Source: Candidatus Accumulibacter proximus (lineage in GTDB: Bacteria > Pseudomonadota > Gammaproteobacteria > Burkholderiales > Rhodocyclaceae). From it: a stretch of 64,000 nucleotides of DNA. Numbering within the stretch: the stretch's first letter is position 1; each line of letters opens with the position of its first letter. Of this stretch, positions 1-10,419 are shown one piece after another. Position numbers and translations under genes: made by a program. The stretch is from contig JADJMH010000001.1 in NCBI GenBank assembly GCA_016709675.1, positions 1-64,000 on the forward strand. The letters run 5' to 3'. Under the pieces are notes generated by a model, which had not been told where the DNA came from, did no database searches, and worked only from the letters and a program-made list of their open reading frames with translations.

Positions 1-37
1 CAGCCTCCGAACCCGCCGCGTCCTGACGGCGAGGCGA

Positions 38-569
38 TTACCCGGAAAAGCGGGCTCGCTCAGGCTCTCTTCCTGTCCTTTTCCCAGGCCTTTCCTTTGC
101 CTTGCGGCGACTCGCATCGACCTCGGGCGGACGATAGACAAGAACCGGGATACTGGAATGGGTCAGCACCCCATGGGTTTCACTGCCGAGCAACAGCGAC
201 GACAGGCCGCCGCGACCGTGCTTGGACAAGAAGATCAGGTCGCAATCGTTGTCCTCAACGACGATGACGATGGCTTCCCACGGCGTTTCGCTGACCACCG
301 CAGGCGTCACACTCGACTCCGCCTCCTTGCAGAGCTTCTTGATGAAACCCAGATGCTCCTTGGATTTCCCCTCTGACCCCGAAACCAGCCGGAGAGGTCA
401 AGCACCGCCCAGGCTCCGCAGATTGCCGATGTTTTCGGTGTTTGGCGCCCGGCCTCGCGTACAAGGCCGTGATTGTCGCGTTAGCCGCCTTGGCAAAGAC
501 ACCGCTCGTTCCGCGGTGTCCCGCGACGAGTTGGCTACCATCGGTCAGCAGCAGGATATGCTGAAACAT
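38..569 (-). pseudogene. Universal stress protein (UspA family), frameshifted
   Basis: The 5' end reads MFQHILLLTDGS from an ATG at 569, a typical UspA first beta strand. The 3' part, in another frame (about 38-310), reads DCDLIFLSKHGRGGLSSLLL and ends VLTHSSIPVLVYRPP, the nucleotide-binding glycine loop and final strand of the Usp fold. The two halves are not in one frame, so at least one or two indels separate them. UspA proteins are small cytoplasmic ATP-binding stress proteins of about 140-150 residues, and the total span here fits a single Usp domain with a basic tail. It sits at the end of a block of decayed genes on the same strand. I cannot tell real decay from sequencing error. Confidence 0.75.
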
Positions 570-798
570 TCTTGTTCTCCCACAGGTTGGCGCCATCTCT
601 GGACCTCGGACGCGCGCCTGATATGGCCAAACCGCCCATTGGCGGCGAATCTGACCTCCGGAGAAGACCCCAAGAAGCAGCGCCGCCCGGCACCTGACTG
701 GAGGGGCAGCCATGCCCTCACGCGCCACCGAAGCCGACGTAGCAACGTTCCTGAACAGCCTCTGATCCACACGTCGGCCAGCCTGTTCCTGCATGCCA

Positions 799-2978
799 TC
801 AACTCCTAGTCAGGTATAGCGCAGTCTCAACGCCAGCACCTTGGCGACGGCCTCGACCAGATGGCAGGCAAGACGCTTGTATGTTCCTCCTGAACTTTTC
901 GAACTGATCGCACGCTTCTGTACGTACAGTTCCGTCGCTTCGAGCGCGGTCTGCATCGTTGAGTAGAGTCATCACCGACAGGAAGAAAGCCATACCGCCG
1001 AAGAAGTCACCGCGTCCGTAGGTCGGGGCATGATGGTCTACCGCCTCGCCGGCGGTCGGCAGGAAGATGCGGACGGCACCCTTGCGGATCAGGTACAACT
1101 CGTTTGCCGGTCGCCAAACGAGTACACCTTCTCGTCTTTCGCTATCGAACGTCGCCGGGACGAATCTCGAGGTCGTCCAGCGTCTCTTCCTTGTGGTCCT
1201 TGAAGAGTTCGAGATCGTTCAGTTCAAGCGCAGTGACCCGGGACTCCTGCGCCGGTCTACAACCGAGGATCTGGTCTTCGATCCACTCAAGGGCGCCATC
1301 AGGTTCGGAAAAACACCTTGACGAGATCGGTCATGGTCGTCAGTTTCCATCTGATCGAAGAACTCGGCGGCGATGTTGCTAGCCATTGGGCGGGCTATGC
1401 GACAGATTGCTGAAAATCAGGAAGGCGTCACGTTCGATCAGCGAATCTCCAGATCTGGCTCAACAGGTGCCTGACCGTGACGTCAAGACGACTGCACACG
1501 TCGCATGTCGAGTACGACATACCTGCGCTTGCCGAGTTCTAGTTCAAGCGCCGTGCCACGGCTGATCCTTGAGACCGGGGGCAGACCACCCTGCAACTCG
1601 AGGATGACCGTCTGCGGGCCCTGCTTTTCCAGCACGGCCATATCCTGGCGCAGGCGCACCCGCTTCGAGAACCGGCTGCCGCCATCCAGCTTGCGACGAA
1701 TCACGGTGCTGCTCAGTTGTTCGCAGATGAACAGGAACATCGCCGGGGCGATACCGACACCGGAGGGCAGCAATCGGGCTGTAACCGACCGCCACGGCCA
1801 CCAGCCACGATGACGATGAAGTCGAGCATGGTCCTGGCGACTCCAGCAGATGAAAGCTGTGCCGGTCGATCATGCGGACGCCGACGACAATCAGGATCGG
1901 CCAGCGCCCGACCGAGATCAGGCGATGAAAGTTCAGGGCAAGAAATGCGACGAACGACAGCACGCCCTCGATGACCCGGAACGCGGGTCTGACCCCACTC
2001 GCCAGATTGACCAGCGTTGCCCCATCTGGCCCGCGCCCGGCATACCGCCGGCACAGGCCAAGCCACATTGCCGAGACCCTACGCGATCAGCTCGCGATTG
2101 GAATCATGGCGACTGCGGGTCAGGGCATCGAGAGCGACGACCGTCTTCAGGGTATCAGTAGACAGCAACACCGCGAGGGTGAACGCCGTACCAAGCAGGC
2201 TGCCGATCTAGCTCAACGGGTTCGCCGATCTCCTGCCAACGGCCGGTGATCGCATCGGGCAATAGCTTGATGCCGTACCGCCCAGTGGACCGATGATCAG
2301 CTTGTTGCCTTCGATGACCAGCGACTCGTCATCGAGGCAGCCGGTACGTCAGCACACCGCCCAACAGGCCAGAATAGCCCTCCGGCACGACGCGCGTGAC
2401 CAACGGTGCGCCGACCATCGGCGGCCGTCACGGCGCCGATGGCACGCGCTGCCACTACCACAACTCCGGCGCGATCGGGCGCGCCACCCACGGTGACACC
2501 CGGAACACCGAGGAATTCCGGGATCTGGCTACCAGTGATGATCAGCCCAACACCGGTGAGATAACCGCTGACGACGGGAAACGGGATGTGCCGATGAGGC
2601 TGCCGATGCCGCCGAAACCCAGGAGCAGTTGAACCCGCCGGAAACCAGATAATGCGGTCAACATCAGGTACGATCGACGGCGCGGCGACACCGTACTGTA
2701 CGAGTTCCAATAGCAAAAGCCGAGCCAACTGCCGCGGCCGGGGCACACGGGGCTGTGATCAGACGGTTGGTACCACCCTGCGCGGGCGCCACCGGCCGGG
2801 CAGTCGCCCGAAAGTCCCGGCCAGCGGGCCGAAGACCCGGCGTAAGCCGGGCCGATGGCGGCACATAGATGGTGACGCCGAACGCGATCGCCGACGGCAG
2901 GGCGACCAACATCGCGGCCATGCCACCCCAGAAATCACCGACAAGCTTGTCATTCTTGAACCTAATTGCAAGTTCCAC
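799..2978 (-). pseudogene. SulP-family anion transporter with STAS and cyclic-nucleotide-binding domains, multiply frameshifted
   Basis: Pieces of one SulP protein can be followed in order on the minus strand across several frames. The N-terminus is at 2978-2700 (DFWGGMAAMLVALPSAIAFG). A core helix segment is near 2530 (VVSGYLTGVGLIITGSQIPE). Further membrane segments lie near 1900-2050, and a STAS domain at about 1483-1773 contains LELGKRRYVVLDMRRV. Last comes a cNMP-binding-like piece at 799-1098 (MYLIRKGAVRIFLP, YGRGDFFGGMAFF). SulP-STAS-cNMP proteins are roughly 700-750 residues, matching the 2.2-kb span. SulP proteins move sulfate, bicarbonate or related anions; the substrate here cannot be read. 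Several frame changes mean no full-length product as sequenced. Confidence 0.75.
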
Positions 2979-3279
2979 CGGCCGCTGCCCTCATTCAGTG
3001 TCCAACGCAAATGGCTCGCAGCAGGCCGCGCGGCCTGCTGCGAGCACCCGTGATACCGGCAAAGCGACCCCGCCGGCTGCGTGACCCGGGCCGTGTGCGA
3101 CGCCAGAACGATTGGCTTGTTTTTGCAAGAAAGGCCGAGGCCGGGCAGGTAACAGCCCGGCGACCTGCGAAAGCGAAGCGAAGCGGCGCGAACGCGGCGG
3201 GACAAGACGAGCCGCTGGCGCGGGGCTGGCGAACAGTCAGTGCGAATCTCCGCGCGAACCGCGGCAGGCCTGCTGTGCG

Positions 3280-3905
3280 ACTGGCCCAGTTCAAGGTCGA
3301 TGCCTTCCTTGGTCGGCGACGCGGTCGATTTCTTCGACGGTTGCGCGAGCGACAGCTGTAACTTGAGGTCCAGACTTTGATCGGCGAAAGCTTTTTGAGA
3401 AGTTGCATCGACAGACGATCCGACTGGTTCTCGTACCAGCTCACGCTCTCCGTCGATCGACGACGCTTGTTCCCAGCACAGCAGGATGGACGATAGCTCT
3501 CGACCAACGCATCACGGCCGCGCAGACCTCGTCGGTCGGTTTCCTGCGTCCGGAACCAGGGACGCTGGAACGCTGCGGCCGGGACCGAAAGCCCGACTCA
3601 ACGGCGAAACCGGTGATCTGCCGCCCGCATGTCCCCGAGCAAACGGCTGACGCCGGTCGCTGGGTCGACCATCGCCCAAACCACCTCGCCGAGTACCGAG
3701 CTTGCCGAATCTCGGTCTGAGCTTGCTGCAACTCGTCGAGCGTGCGCATGCGCTCTGCGATCCGTTTCGCCTGGCGCCAGCATCCCCGTCAGGCCCGGTT
3801 TGCAGATAAACGTCGACCGCTTCCCTGAAAATCGCCGTCGCACCCGCTATTGCATCCAGATACGCCGTCGGGATCGCCTTCGATCGACCGCGAAATTACG
3901 GGCCT
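3280..3905 (-). pseudogene. Probable DUF47/PhoU-like (TIGR00153-type) protein remnant
   Basis: Reading the minus strand with frame changes gives AIFREAVDVYLQTGPDG, then KRIAERMRTLDELQQAQTEI, then VSRLLGDMRAADHRF, and finally ENQSDRLSMQLLKKLFADQS. The order resembles DUF47 phosphate-transport accessory proteins: a helical bundle with repeated E/D-rich helices of the form 'E..aD.....l...Lf'. No single frame spans it. The match is by eye and weak in places. If right, this is a second, dead copy of the kind of gene that is intact at 6615-7271. Another helical-bundle family is possible. Confidence 0.4.
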
Positions 3906-4875
3906 CTCTGCCGCTTGCATTGAGTTTCCACAATGACTTCTCTGCATGAAGTAAAAAACTGGAGCCGACCCGCCTGGAGGACGCTCCCCAAGCCGCCAGC
4001 GCTTCTTGAAAATCGCATAAATACCTTATATCAACAAATAGCAATTGCCGTGACAGACTGCGCACGACTGTCCCGCGCTTGACCGGTCAGCAAACTGGCA
4101 GAGAGTTGCCGTGACCAGCCCTTGAGAATGCGTTTCCGCCGTCGGCAAGCTCGTGAGCGATGCCGGCGAGAACGCCATGCAGCTCGTACAGCCACAGCGC
4201 GGGGCCCCGGAGAGCCTGAGCTCGCATCCGGACGCCTGGTGGTGCGCCGGTTCTCCCCCTGGTCGATCCCCTGAAAGGCCAGGCTACGATAGGCTTCCCA
4301 AGGCGCTCTCCTGCTACCAGTCGCGGCATCAGCAGAGGCCTCGGCAGCCGGCGAGCCGTCGGGCCAGCTGGGCGTAGCCGTGCTGCAGGCTCTCGATCGC
4401 GTGTTGAATGATCAGTATCATCTGCCAGGCTACCTCATCGCGAGTTGACCGCAGGTGATCGAGACTGCGGGCGATCTGGAACAGGCCCGCTGCGGACCGA
4501 TCTGCGCTTGCATACTCAATCAAGCACAAAGCGTGCCACATCCAAAGCAAATCGATTTGTCGCATAAAAGCAATGCCCTGGAAGAGAACAGGAGGCGCAG
4601 GAGCGACCTTGCGGGGGTGCAACAAAACGCACTTCAATACCGACCGCAATCCTGGAAGGTGATCAAATTCGGCATTGAATACAGCCGGTTAGGCGACCTG
4701 TGCAGGAGCGGCGTCAGACCGCGAAGCGTTACACCATGATGCCGGCGAGAGGTATGGCGCGCGCCCACACCGAGGCAAACCAGAGCCGCACGGCAAACAA
4801 AAAGCGCGTTGAGACGACCGCGCAGAGTGGCGGCAAGCGCCGGCCGACATCAGCGGTGAAGAATTGTGCAGCAGC
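3906..4875. other. Unassigned stretch, probably decayed coding sequence
   Basis: Two short open stretches lie on the minus strand, at about 4087-4329 and 4329-4649. The second contains WQMILIIQHAIESLQHGYAQ, which looks helical. Neither is recognised and no start with a good ribosome site was found. The part around 3940-4060 is A+T-richer and could have held the promoter of the decayed gene at 3280-3905. A GTTACACC motif lies at 4728-4735. Confidence 0.3.
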
Positions 4876-4913
4876 AAAAACGCCGTTATTCCCGCGCCAG
4901 CGGAATAACGGCG
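4876..4913 (-). terminator. Rho-independent terminator of the CHAD gene
   Basis: A perfect 12-bp inverted repeat lies at 4881-4892 and 4902-4913 with a 9-nt loop. Read on the minus strand, the hairpin is followed directly by TTTTT (4876-4880). It lies about 95 nt after the stop of the CHAD gene at 5007 and points the same way. Confidence 0.85.
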
Positions 4914-5006
4914 AGCCTTGCAGTGGCAAACAGCGTCGCTACTTCTCAGGCGGTCACCTGAGAAAAGCAAGACCGACCCGTCTCGCCTGCCTGGCATGGG
5001 CAGAAT

Positions 5007-6064
5007 TCATTGCGTCCGCCACGGCGCCGCCTGAAGGTGGAAGTCGCCCAGCAAGGCTTCGAGTTCCGGTAGCAGCCTTTCGGTCTGCCCTGCCAACCAA
5101 CAGCACAAGGCTTCCCCCTGCGAGCCGGGAAGCGCTTCGGCGGTCAGTTCGCCGGCCACCGCCAGGTCGTTCAAGCGGCCGAGCATTTCCTGCAAGCCAC
5201 TCGCCGACTGGTGGTAGTTGCGCAGCGAATCGCCGGGAAAGAGCGGCGCGAAGAATTCGAGCGCGTAACGTAACCGCTTGTAGGCGACGCGAAGACGGTG
5301 GCGGGCTGGCGCATCGCCGCCCGCAGCCTCTGCGGCCAGCTGGCCGACCTGCGCGGCGCGCTTGTCGAGACACCGTGGGGCAAAGGCTTCGAGCCGACGC
5401 GCCTTGCCCTCGGGAAGCGCCAGCACGGCAGCCGCGAACTCAAGCAGCAGGCGAGAATAGTCGACCGACTTGAGCGCAACGCGTGCCGCCGTCCGATTGA
5501 CCACGCAGCGTTTTCGCGCGTACTGCGACAGACGGATAATCTCGTCGCCCTCCGGGAACGCCAGGAGGATGGACGGCAAGGTTTCGGCAAGAAACACATC
5601 CCAGTTACGCGTCTCACCGAGTTGCCTGGCCAATGCCTGCCAGAGCGGGTCGAAGCTGGCGACGAACTCCTGTGGCAAGCTCGGCTTCCAGACGCGGATC
5701 GCCGAGCGCAGACGGCGAATCGCCACCCTCGCCTGATGCACGAACTCCGGGTTGTCGCTCTCGCACAGGCCGTGCTCGTTACTCTGCAGATGAGTGAGAC
5801 AGGCCAGCGCAACGGTGCGGAACCCGGCAACAGCCGTCATCCCGCCGTTTGTCTCGATCGGCAGCGCCTTGACCGGCTGCAGGGATTCGTCCAGCCGCAC
5901 ACGGTGGCCAGATGGAAGCTTGCCGGCAGCTTCCGGGCGGCGGCGACAACCCGGGCGGCAGTTCCGCGACGGCGGGAAAACCGATCGGCAAGCAAGGGAT
6001 GCTTCAGCCGCCGGCTGGCAACTCCAGGCGTTGGCGAAAGGTTGAGTTCGGTTTCAATACCCAT
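5007..6064 (-). pseudogene. CYTH-CHAD protein with most of the CYTH domain deleted; CHAD part open
   Basis: The 5' end at 6064 starts MGIETELNLSPTPG, the opening of a CYTH (triphosphate tunnel) domain, but only about 35 recognisable residues follow before the frame is lost. From 5900 (GTG) a 297-residue frame runs to 5007. It begins with the CYTH-CHAD linker (PVKALPIE) and contains a whole CHAD domain, including the basic helices VHQARVAIRRLRSAIRVW and HRLRVAYKRLRYALEFF. CHAD domains bind polyphosphate (established for the family); CYTH domains hydrolyse triphosphate. CYTH is normally about 200 residues, so there is an internal deletion as well as a frame change (6064 and 5900 are in different frames). 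The CHAD part may still be made as a stand-alone polyphosphate-binding protein. A strong terminator follows at 4876-4913. Confidence 0.75.
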
Positions 6065-6555
6065 CTGACAAGCTCCTGAGAATCGGACTGGAAACCAGTC
6101 ACGTCAACATGCCCCTGACCAGACTGGTGGCGATCCAGGATCGGTCGGAGGAGTCCTTACATTCTCACATCAAGCACAAGTCATGCCAGGTATATCTCCC
6201 ATGGATACTTCCTTAAATTCAATCGGATAGCGCCGATCGTCGCAGTGCTTTGGCGGTCGCGGCGGGTGTAACAAAACGAATCGGGATTGCCCCCCAGGGC
6301 CCGTCTCGCCTGCGGATTACGTCTGAGAAACAGTGTCTTACGGCCGATTGCCGGGACGCTGCACAGCGCAGAAACGTTACACCTGCGAGCGGTATGATCA
6401 GCAGTCTGATGGTTGCCGGCAGTCAGGCGCAGAAGCGCATACCCAGCCGCGCCTGCGCCACACCGCCTGCGTGCCGTGCCTTGGCAGGCAGCCGATGCAG
6501 ACTCCCATGGTCACCATCCCCGCGCCTGACGGCCAATGAGATGCACTGCCCCAAG
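6065..6555. other. Intergenic region with two facing GTGTAAC/GTTACAC motifs
   Basis: No credible gene is seen. GTGTAAC at 6266-6272 and GTTACAC at 6376-6382 face each other about 100 bp apart, upstream of the CYTH-CHAD gene. The same 7-mer occurs in the neighbouring gaps at 4728 and 8832. It may be an operator or a sigma-factor element; no function is shown by the sequence. Confidence 0.3.
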
Positions 6556-6590
6556 AAAAACGGGGAAGGACCTTGCCGGTCGCCTCCCCG
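6556..6590 (-). terminator. Rho-independent terminator of the pit operon
   Basis: On the minus strand a stem of CGGGGA with TCCCCG, plus an inner GACC/GGTC pairing (6561-6590), is followed by TTTTT (6556-6560). It lies 24 nt after the stop of the DUF47 gene. Confidence 0.85.
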
Positions 6591-6614
6591 AATTCGAGCC
6601 GTCTGCTGCGGACT

Positions 6615-7271
6615 TCAGCAGAGCTTGACGACGATGTCCAGCAGCGTGCTGTTGCAGACGTTCAAGCGGGAGCCGGCGCTCAGAAGCTGGTTGTAGATTT
6701 CCTTGCGGCGGAAGATATTCTGGAAATCGGTATCGTTGAACAGTTCTGCGAGGGCGCGTCGGTGGCATCGCGTCAGGTTGCGCACCGCCTTGTCCGACTT
6801 TTCGGCGTCGGCGCGGCCGAGCTTCGGATCGGTCCCCAGACGGCCATAACCCGCGGCCACTGCCTCCGCCCCGTCCTTCAGATAGACTGCCATCTCCAGG
6901 CAATACTTGTCGGCCTTCAAGGCCAGGACATTGGCGTCCATCTCGGCGACCACCGTCTTGCAACTGTTGATGATCTCGTCGAGGTTGATGATTGCCCTGT
7001 GCAGGTCTTCACGGTCGATCGGCGTCGAGAAGGCTTCGTTGAGCAGCGTCAGGTTGCGGACCTTGAGCCGATCCCCCTCGTGCTCGGCGTCGATCACCCG
7101 CTTGGCGACGTCCGGGCTGCCGGAGCCCATGTAGTCGACCAGTAGCGCGGCACTGAGACCTACCTGTGCGCTCTGTTCGGCGAGCAGGGCAAAAAAGTTC
7201 GGCACTTTCGGAAAGACGCGGTGCAGAATCCGGCGAGTGAAGGAGGGTGACGCAGTGCTAGCGGTCGACAT
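6615..7271 (-). CDS. DUF47/PhoU-like phosphate transport accessory protein
   Basis: A 218-residue, fully helical, cytoplasmic protein of the DUF47 (PhoU-like) family. These proteins partner Pit-type phosphate transporters and are thought to modulate uptake. The N-terminal part reads FPKVPNFFALLAEQSAQVGL. It has two acidic helix signatures of the PhoU type: VIDAEHEGDRLKV followed by PIDREDLHRAI, and INLDEIINSCKTVV. The length is typical of the family (200-220). The ATG at 7271 lies 2 nt after the pit stop codon, so the two genes are co-transcribed and probably translationally coupled. The operon ends in a strong terminator at 6556-6590. A probable decayed relative is at 3280-3905. Confidence 0.9.
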   Translation of the reverse strand: MSTASTASPSFTRRILHRVFPKVPNFFALLAEQSAQVGLSAALLVDYMGSGSPDVAKRVIDAEHEGDRLKVRNLTLLNEAFSTPIDREDLHRAIINLDEIINSCKTVVAEMDANVLALKADKYCLEMAVYLKDGAEAVAAGYGRLGTDPKLGRADAEKSDKAVRNLTRCHRRALAELFNDTDFQNIFRRKEIYNQLLSAGSRLNVCNSTLLDIVVKLC

Positions 7272-7273
7272 GT

Positions 7274-8314
7274 TTAGGCCTTTCCGAGAAAGAGATTAAC
7301 GAGAGCGAAAGTCTGAATGGCAACCAGTGCCGAACCCGGAATCGTGATGACCCAGGTGATGGCAATGTCCTTGGCCTTCTTCCAGCGAACGGCCTTCGGC
7401 CGCTCCGAAGACCCGATGCCCATGATCGACGTGCCAACCACGTGGGTGGTCGATACCGGAGCACCGATCGCCGATGCGGTCATGATCACCAGCGCCGAGG
7501 TCAGCTGCGAACTAAGGGCGTGAATGGGGCGTACGCGGTAGATGGCGAAACCGAGCGTGCGGACGATCCGCCAACCGCCGGAGAGGATGCCAAGGGTAAT
7601 CGCAATGGCGCAGGCCAGCATCACCCAGAAGGGAACTTCAAAGGTTGGGATGAAACCACCCAGCAGCAGGGCCAGCGTCAGCATACCCATGCTCTTCTGT
7701 GCGTCGTTGGCGCCATGCGAGAAGGCCAAACCGGCCGCCGTGACAAACTGGGCGTAGCGCAGCCCGGTATTGGCCGACGGTTTGGCGGCGAACAAGGCTA
7801 TATTCATCAGGCGCAGGACCAGAAAACCGACCCAGAACCCGAGCAATGGGGAGACGATCAGGCTGGCCAGCACCTTCACGATTCCGGTCACCTGGCCATG
7901 CATCAATTGCGAGAAACCCCAGACCACGTTGTCCAGGCCAGCCGAGACGACGACGGCGCCGATCAGCCCGCCGACCAGTGCGTGCGACGAAGACGACGGA
8001 ATGCCGAAATACCAGGTGGCCAGATTCCACACGATGGCACCCACCAGGCCACTGATCAGGATTGCCAGCGAAAGGACGGCCTGGACATCGCCCAGGGTGA
8101 CGAACTTGCCGATGGTATTGGCCACAGCCGTCCCGCCGAGCAAGGGGCCGAGGAACTCGAAGGTACCGACGATGATCACCGCCTGCACGGGCGTCATCGC
8201 GCGCGAAGCGATAATCGTCGCCACGATGTTGGCTGCATCATGGAAGCCGTTGGTATAGTCAAAAAATAGAACGATGGCGACGGTCAAGATCGTCAGAATC
8301 AATAGTGTGCTCAT
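7274..8314 (-). CDS. pit: Low-affinity inorganic phosphate transporter, PiT family
   Basis: A 346-residue multi-spanning inner membrane protein. It carries both halves of the duplicated PHO4 signature: FFDYTNGFHDAANIVAT at residues about 18-34 and FSHGANDAQKSMGML around residues 199-213. A serine run (GIPSSSSHALVGG) matches other bacterial Pit proteins. Pit imports neutral metal-phosphate complexes driven by the proton gradient; in polyphosphate-accumulating bacteria it is the main route for phosphate uptake and efflux. The ATG at 8314 is preceded by a weak AGGG about 9 nt upstream. It is the first gene of a two-gene operon with the DUF47 gene 2 nt downstream. No Pho box was recognised upstream. 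Confidence 0.93.
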   Translation of the reverse strand: MSTLLILTILTVAIVLFFDYTNGFHDAANIVATIIASRAMTPVQAVIIVGTFEFLGPLLGGTAVANTIGKFVTLGDVQAVLSLAILISGLVGAIVWNLATWYFGIPSSSSHALVGGLIGAVVVSAGLDNVVWGFSQLMHGQVTGIVKVLASLIVSPLLGFWVGFLVLRLMNIALFAAKPSANTGLRYAQFVTAAGLAFSHGANDAQKSMGMLTLALLLGGFIPTFEVPFWVMLACAIAITLGILSGGWRIVRTLGFAIYRVRPIHALSSQLTSALVIMTASAIGAPVSTTHVVGTSIMGIGSSERPKAVRWKKAKDIAITWVITIPGSALVAIQTFALVNLFLGKA

Positions 8315-8988
8315 GAAGCGGCCCTGTGGTTGTGGTCGTGTGTTGAAGCGCGACTCTCAAGAAGATCCAGATGCGGCGAAACTCGCCTGCCGGGATCCGA
8401 CTGGATCGTTGCCTGCATGTTTTTGCGACTCCTGTTGTTCCTCCTTCTCAAGGCCAGCCCCGGCAGGCCCAGCCCATCGACGAGCGGCTGCGCGCAAGCG
8501 AACGTGCGTCCCTTTGCGGCGCTCGACCGTCGTTCCCGCAGGGGCCCTGACCGATCAGATAATGACGCGAGGCCTGCCAGCCGTCGGCACTCGGTAGCCG
8601 ACAGAAATTCCGTTCGCCGTTTGCAGGCACATGACATCCCCCCGGATATCGGATTTACCCATGTTTGAATTGGCGCGACGAAGCCATCGCCGATGGCCAG
8701 CGGCCAAAGCGCCAGGTCACGGGCATCCTATGGAAGAAAGCATCATTCATGCCAGAATTGACAGACGATGCACAGGCTCCGGAAAGCAGGCGCCTGGCGC
8801 CCATCACCACCACCAGGGCAGCCGCCAAGGGGTGTAACAGAATGTACGGCCTTTCACCCGCATGTCTTGTCCGTAGACATGCAGCCCTTTTATATCAGTG
8901 GATTACTTTCTTGTATGCGGCCGATCGGAATGACAACATGTAACACCGGGGTTGGCCGATCGACCTGGCAAACCGGGCGGGCGCAGAC
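8315..8988. other. Intergenic region upstream of pit and downstream of the response regulator gene
   Basis: Only short uncharacteristic open stretches are present and no protein family is recognised. A GTGTAAC motif lies at 8832-8838. The promoter of the pit operon must lie in the left part of this gap, but no confident -35/-10 or -24/-12 pair was found. Confidence 0.4.
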
Positions 8989-10419
8989 TCAGGACTCCGG
9001 CTGCATCGCCCGCCGCGCCAGGCGCCTGTTGAGTGCCGGCCGTGACAGTCCGAGCAACGTCGCGGCAACGCCCTGGTTCCCCTTGGCGCGTTTCAGCGCC
9101 TCCCTGACCATTGCCTCCTCGACCTCGTCGAGGGTGGGGAAGCGCCCTGGAATCACGATCGGCAGGCCGTCGGACGGTTCGGCCGCGTGCTCCTCGGCAC
9201 CCGTCTTCTGCTGTTTCTGGATAGCCTGGCGGAAGCTGTCCATCGCCAGCACCGACCCCCCGCGATGCAGCGCCATGGCGTTGAACACCATCGCCCGCAG
9301 TTCGCGGACGTTGCCGGGGAAATGATAGTTGGAGAGCAGCGTGACGAGCTCGTTCGACGGCTCTGGCGCGGGCTTGTTGATCGCTGCCGCCGCCTCGTCA
9401 AGGAAGTGCTGCAGCAACAGCGGGATGTCTTCCTTGTGCTGGCGCAGCGGCGGCACTTCAACCTGATGCACGGACAGACGAAAGAAAAGGTCCGAGCGAA
9501 AATGGTTCTGACGCATCATCTGGGCGAGATTGCAGTTGGTCGCGCAGACGACGCGCGCATCACTCGGGCGAGCGACATCCGATCCGAGCGGAAAGTACAT
9601 GTGCTCCTGGAGCAGGCGCAGCAGTTTGACCTGCGACGCCATCGACAGATCGCCGATCTCGTCCAGGAACAGCGTGCCGCCGGCGGCCTGGGCGATCAGA
9701 CCGGCACGCGACTGGTCGGCACCGGTGAAGGCACCTTTCTTGTGGCCGAACAGGGTATCCGAAAAGAGCGTGTCATCAAGGCCGGCGACATTGACCTGCA
9801 CGAACTGTCCGCTCAAGCCGCTGAGCTTGTGCAGCGCGTGCGCGAACATTTCCTTGCCAGCGCCGGTCTCGCCGGAGATCAGCACCGGTTCGGCGGAAAC
9901 GGCAACCGCTTCGAGATACTGGAAAAGTGCTCTCATCTTGCGGCTGTTGGTGACGATGCCGGCAAAGGCCTCGTTGTTCTGCAGACAATCCGACAGCAGA
10001 TAGCGCTTCAGCACCCCCATCTGCCGCCGCAACGAGTGTACCTCGAGGGCATGGCGAACACTGGCCACCAGACGGCTTTCCTCGACCGGCTTGACCAGAT
10101 AGTCGAAAGCGCCTTCCTTCATGCTGCGGACGGCGGTTTCCACATCGAGTGCTGCGGTCATGACGATCACCGGTACTTCCGGGTAGAGGTGAACGATGTC
10201 CGGCAACAGCTTGTTGCCGGTGATATGCGGCATGAAGAGATCGAGCAGGACAGCACTGGCCGGCTGCCGCTCGAGTGCGGCCAGCAGTTCCCGGCTGTCG
10301 CTCACCATCTCGACCTTGGCCACACCGGCACTGTGCAGCACTGCTGCGGTGGCGTGCAGGACCGACTCCTCGTCATCGACCAGGAAAACAGGCAGACTGG
10401 CAAAGGGTTTTTCTTTCAT
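8989..10419 (-). CDS. NtrC-family sigma-54-dependent response regulator
   Basis: A 476-residue protein with the classic three domains. The receiver occupies residues 1-120, with acidic pocket D15/D16, phosphorylation site D60 in VLLDLFMP, and the conserved K in LVKPVEE. The AAA+ sigma-54 activation domain covers about 155-395: Walker A GETGAGKE, the sigma-54 contact loop GAFTGA, Walker B GTLFLDEIGD, and an arginine-finger region. A Fis-type helix-turn-helix lies at the C-terminus (NQGVAATLLGLSRPALNRRL). It activates sigma-54 RNA polymerase when phosphorylated. The ATG follows immediately on the TGA of the sensor kinase gene, whose end supplies the ribosome site GGAGGAG, so the two are coupled partners. 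The target genes are unknown. Confidence 0.93.
   Translation of the reverse strand: MKEKPFASLPVFLVDDEESVLHATAAVLHSAGVAKVEMVSDSRELLAALERQPASAVLLDLFMPHITGNKLLPDIVHLYPEVPVIVMTAALDVETAVRSMKEGAFDYLVKPVEESRLVASVRHALEVHSLRRQMGVLKRYLLSDCLQNNEAFAGIVTNSRKMRALFQYLEAVAVSAEPVLISGETGAGKEMFAHALHKLSGLSGQFVQVNVAGLDDTLFSDTLFGHKKGAFTGADQSRAGLIAQAAGGTLFLDEIGDLSMASQVKLLRLLQEHMYFPLGSDVARPSDARVVCATNCNLAQMMRQNHFRSDLFFRLSVHQVEVPPLRQHKEDIPLLLQHFLDEAAAAINKPAPEPSNELVTLLSNYHFPGNVRELRAMVFNAMALHRGGSVLAMDSFRQAIQKQQKTGAEEHAAEPSDGLPIVIPGRFPTLDEVEEAMVREALKRAKGNQGVAATLLGLSRPALNRRLARRAMQPES

Noticed and set aside
8664..8684. Possible sigma-54 promoter near tggcgcgacgaagcc
   Set aside because: The GG to GC spacing is one base short of the required 10, so it does not fit a -24/-12 element.
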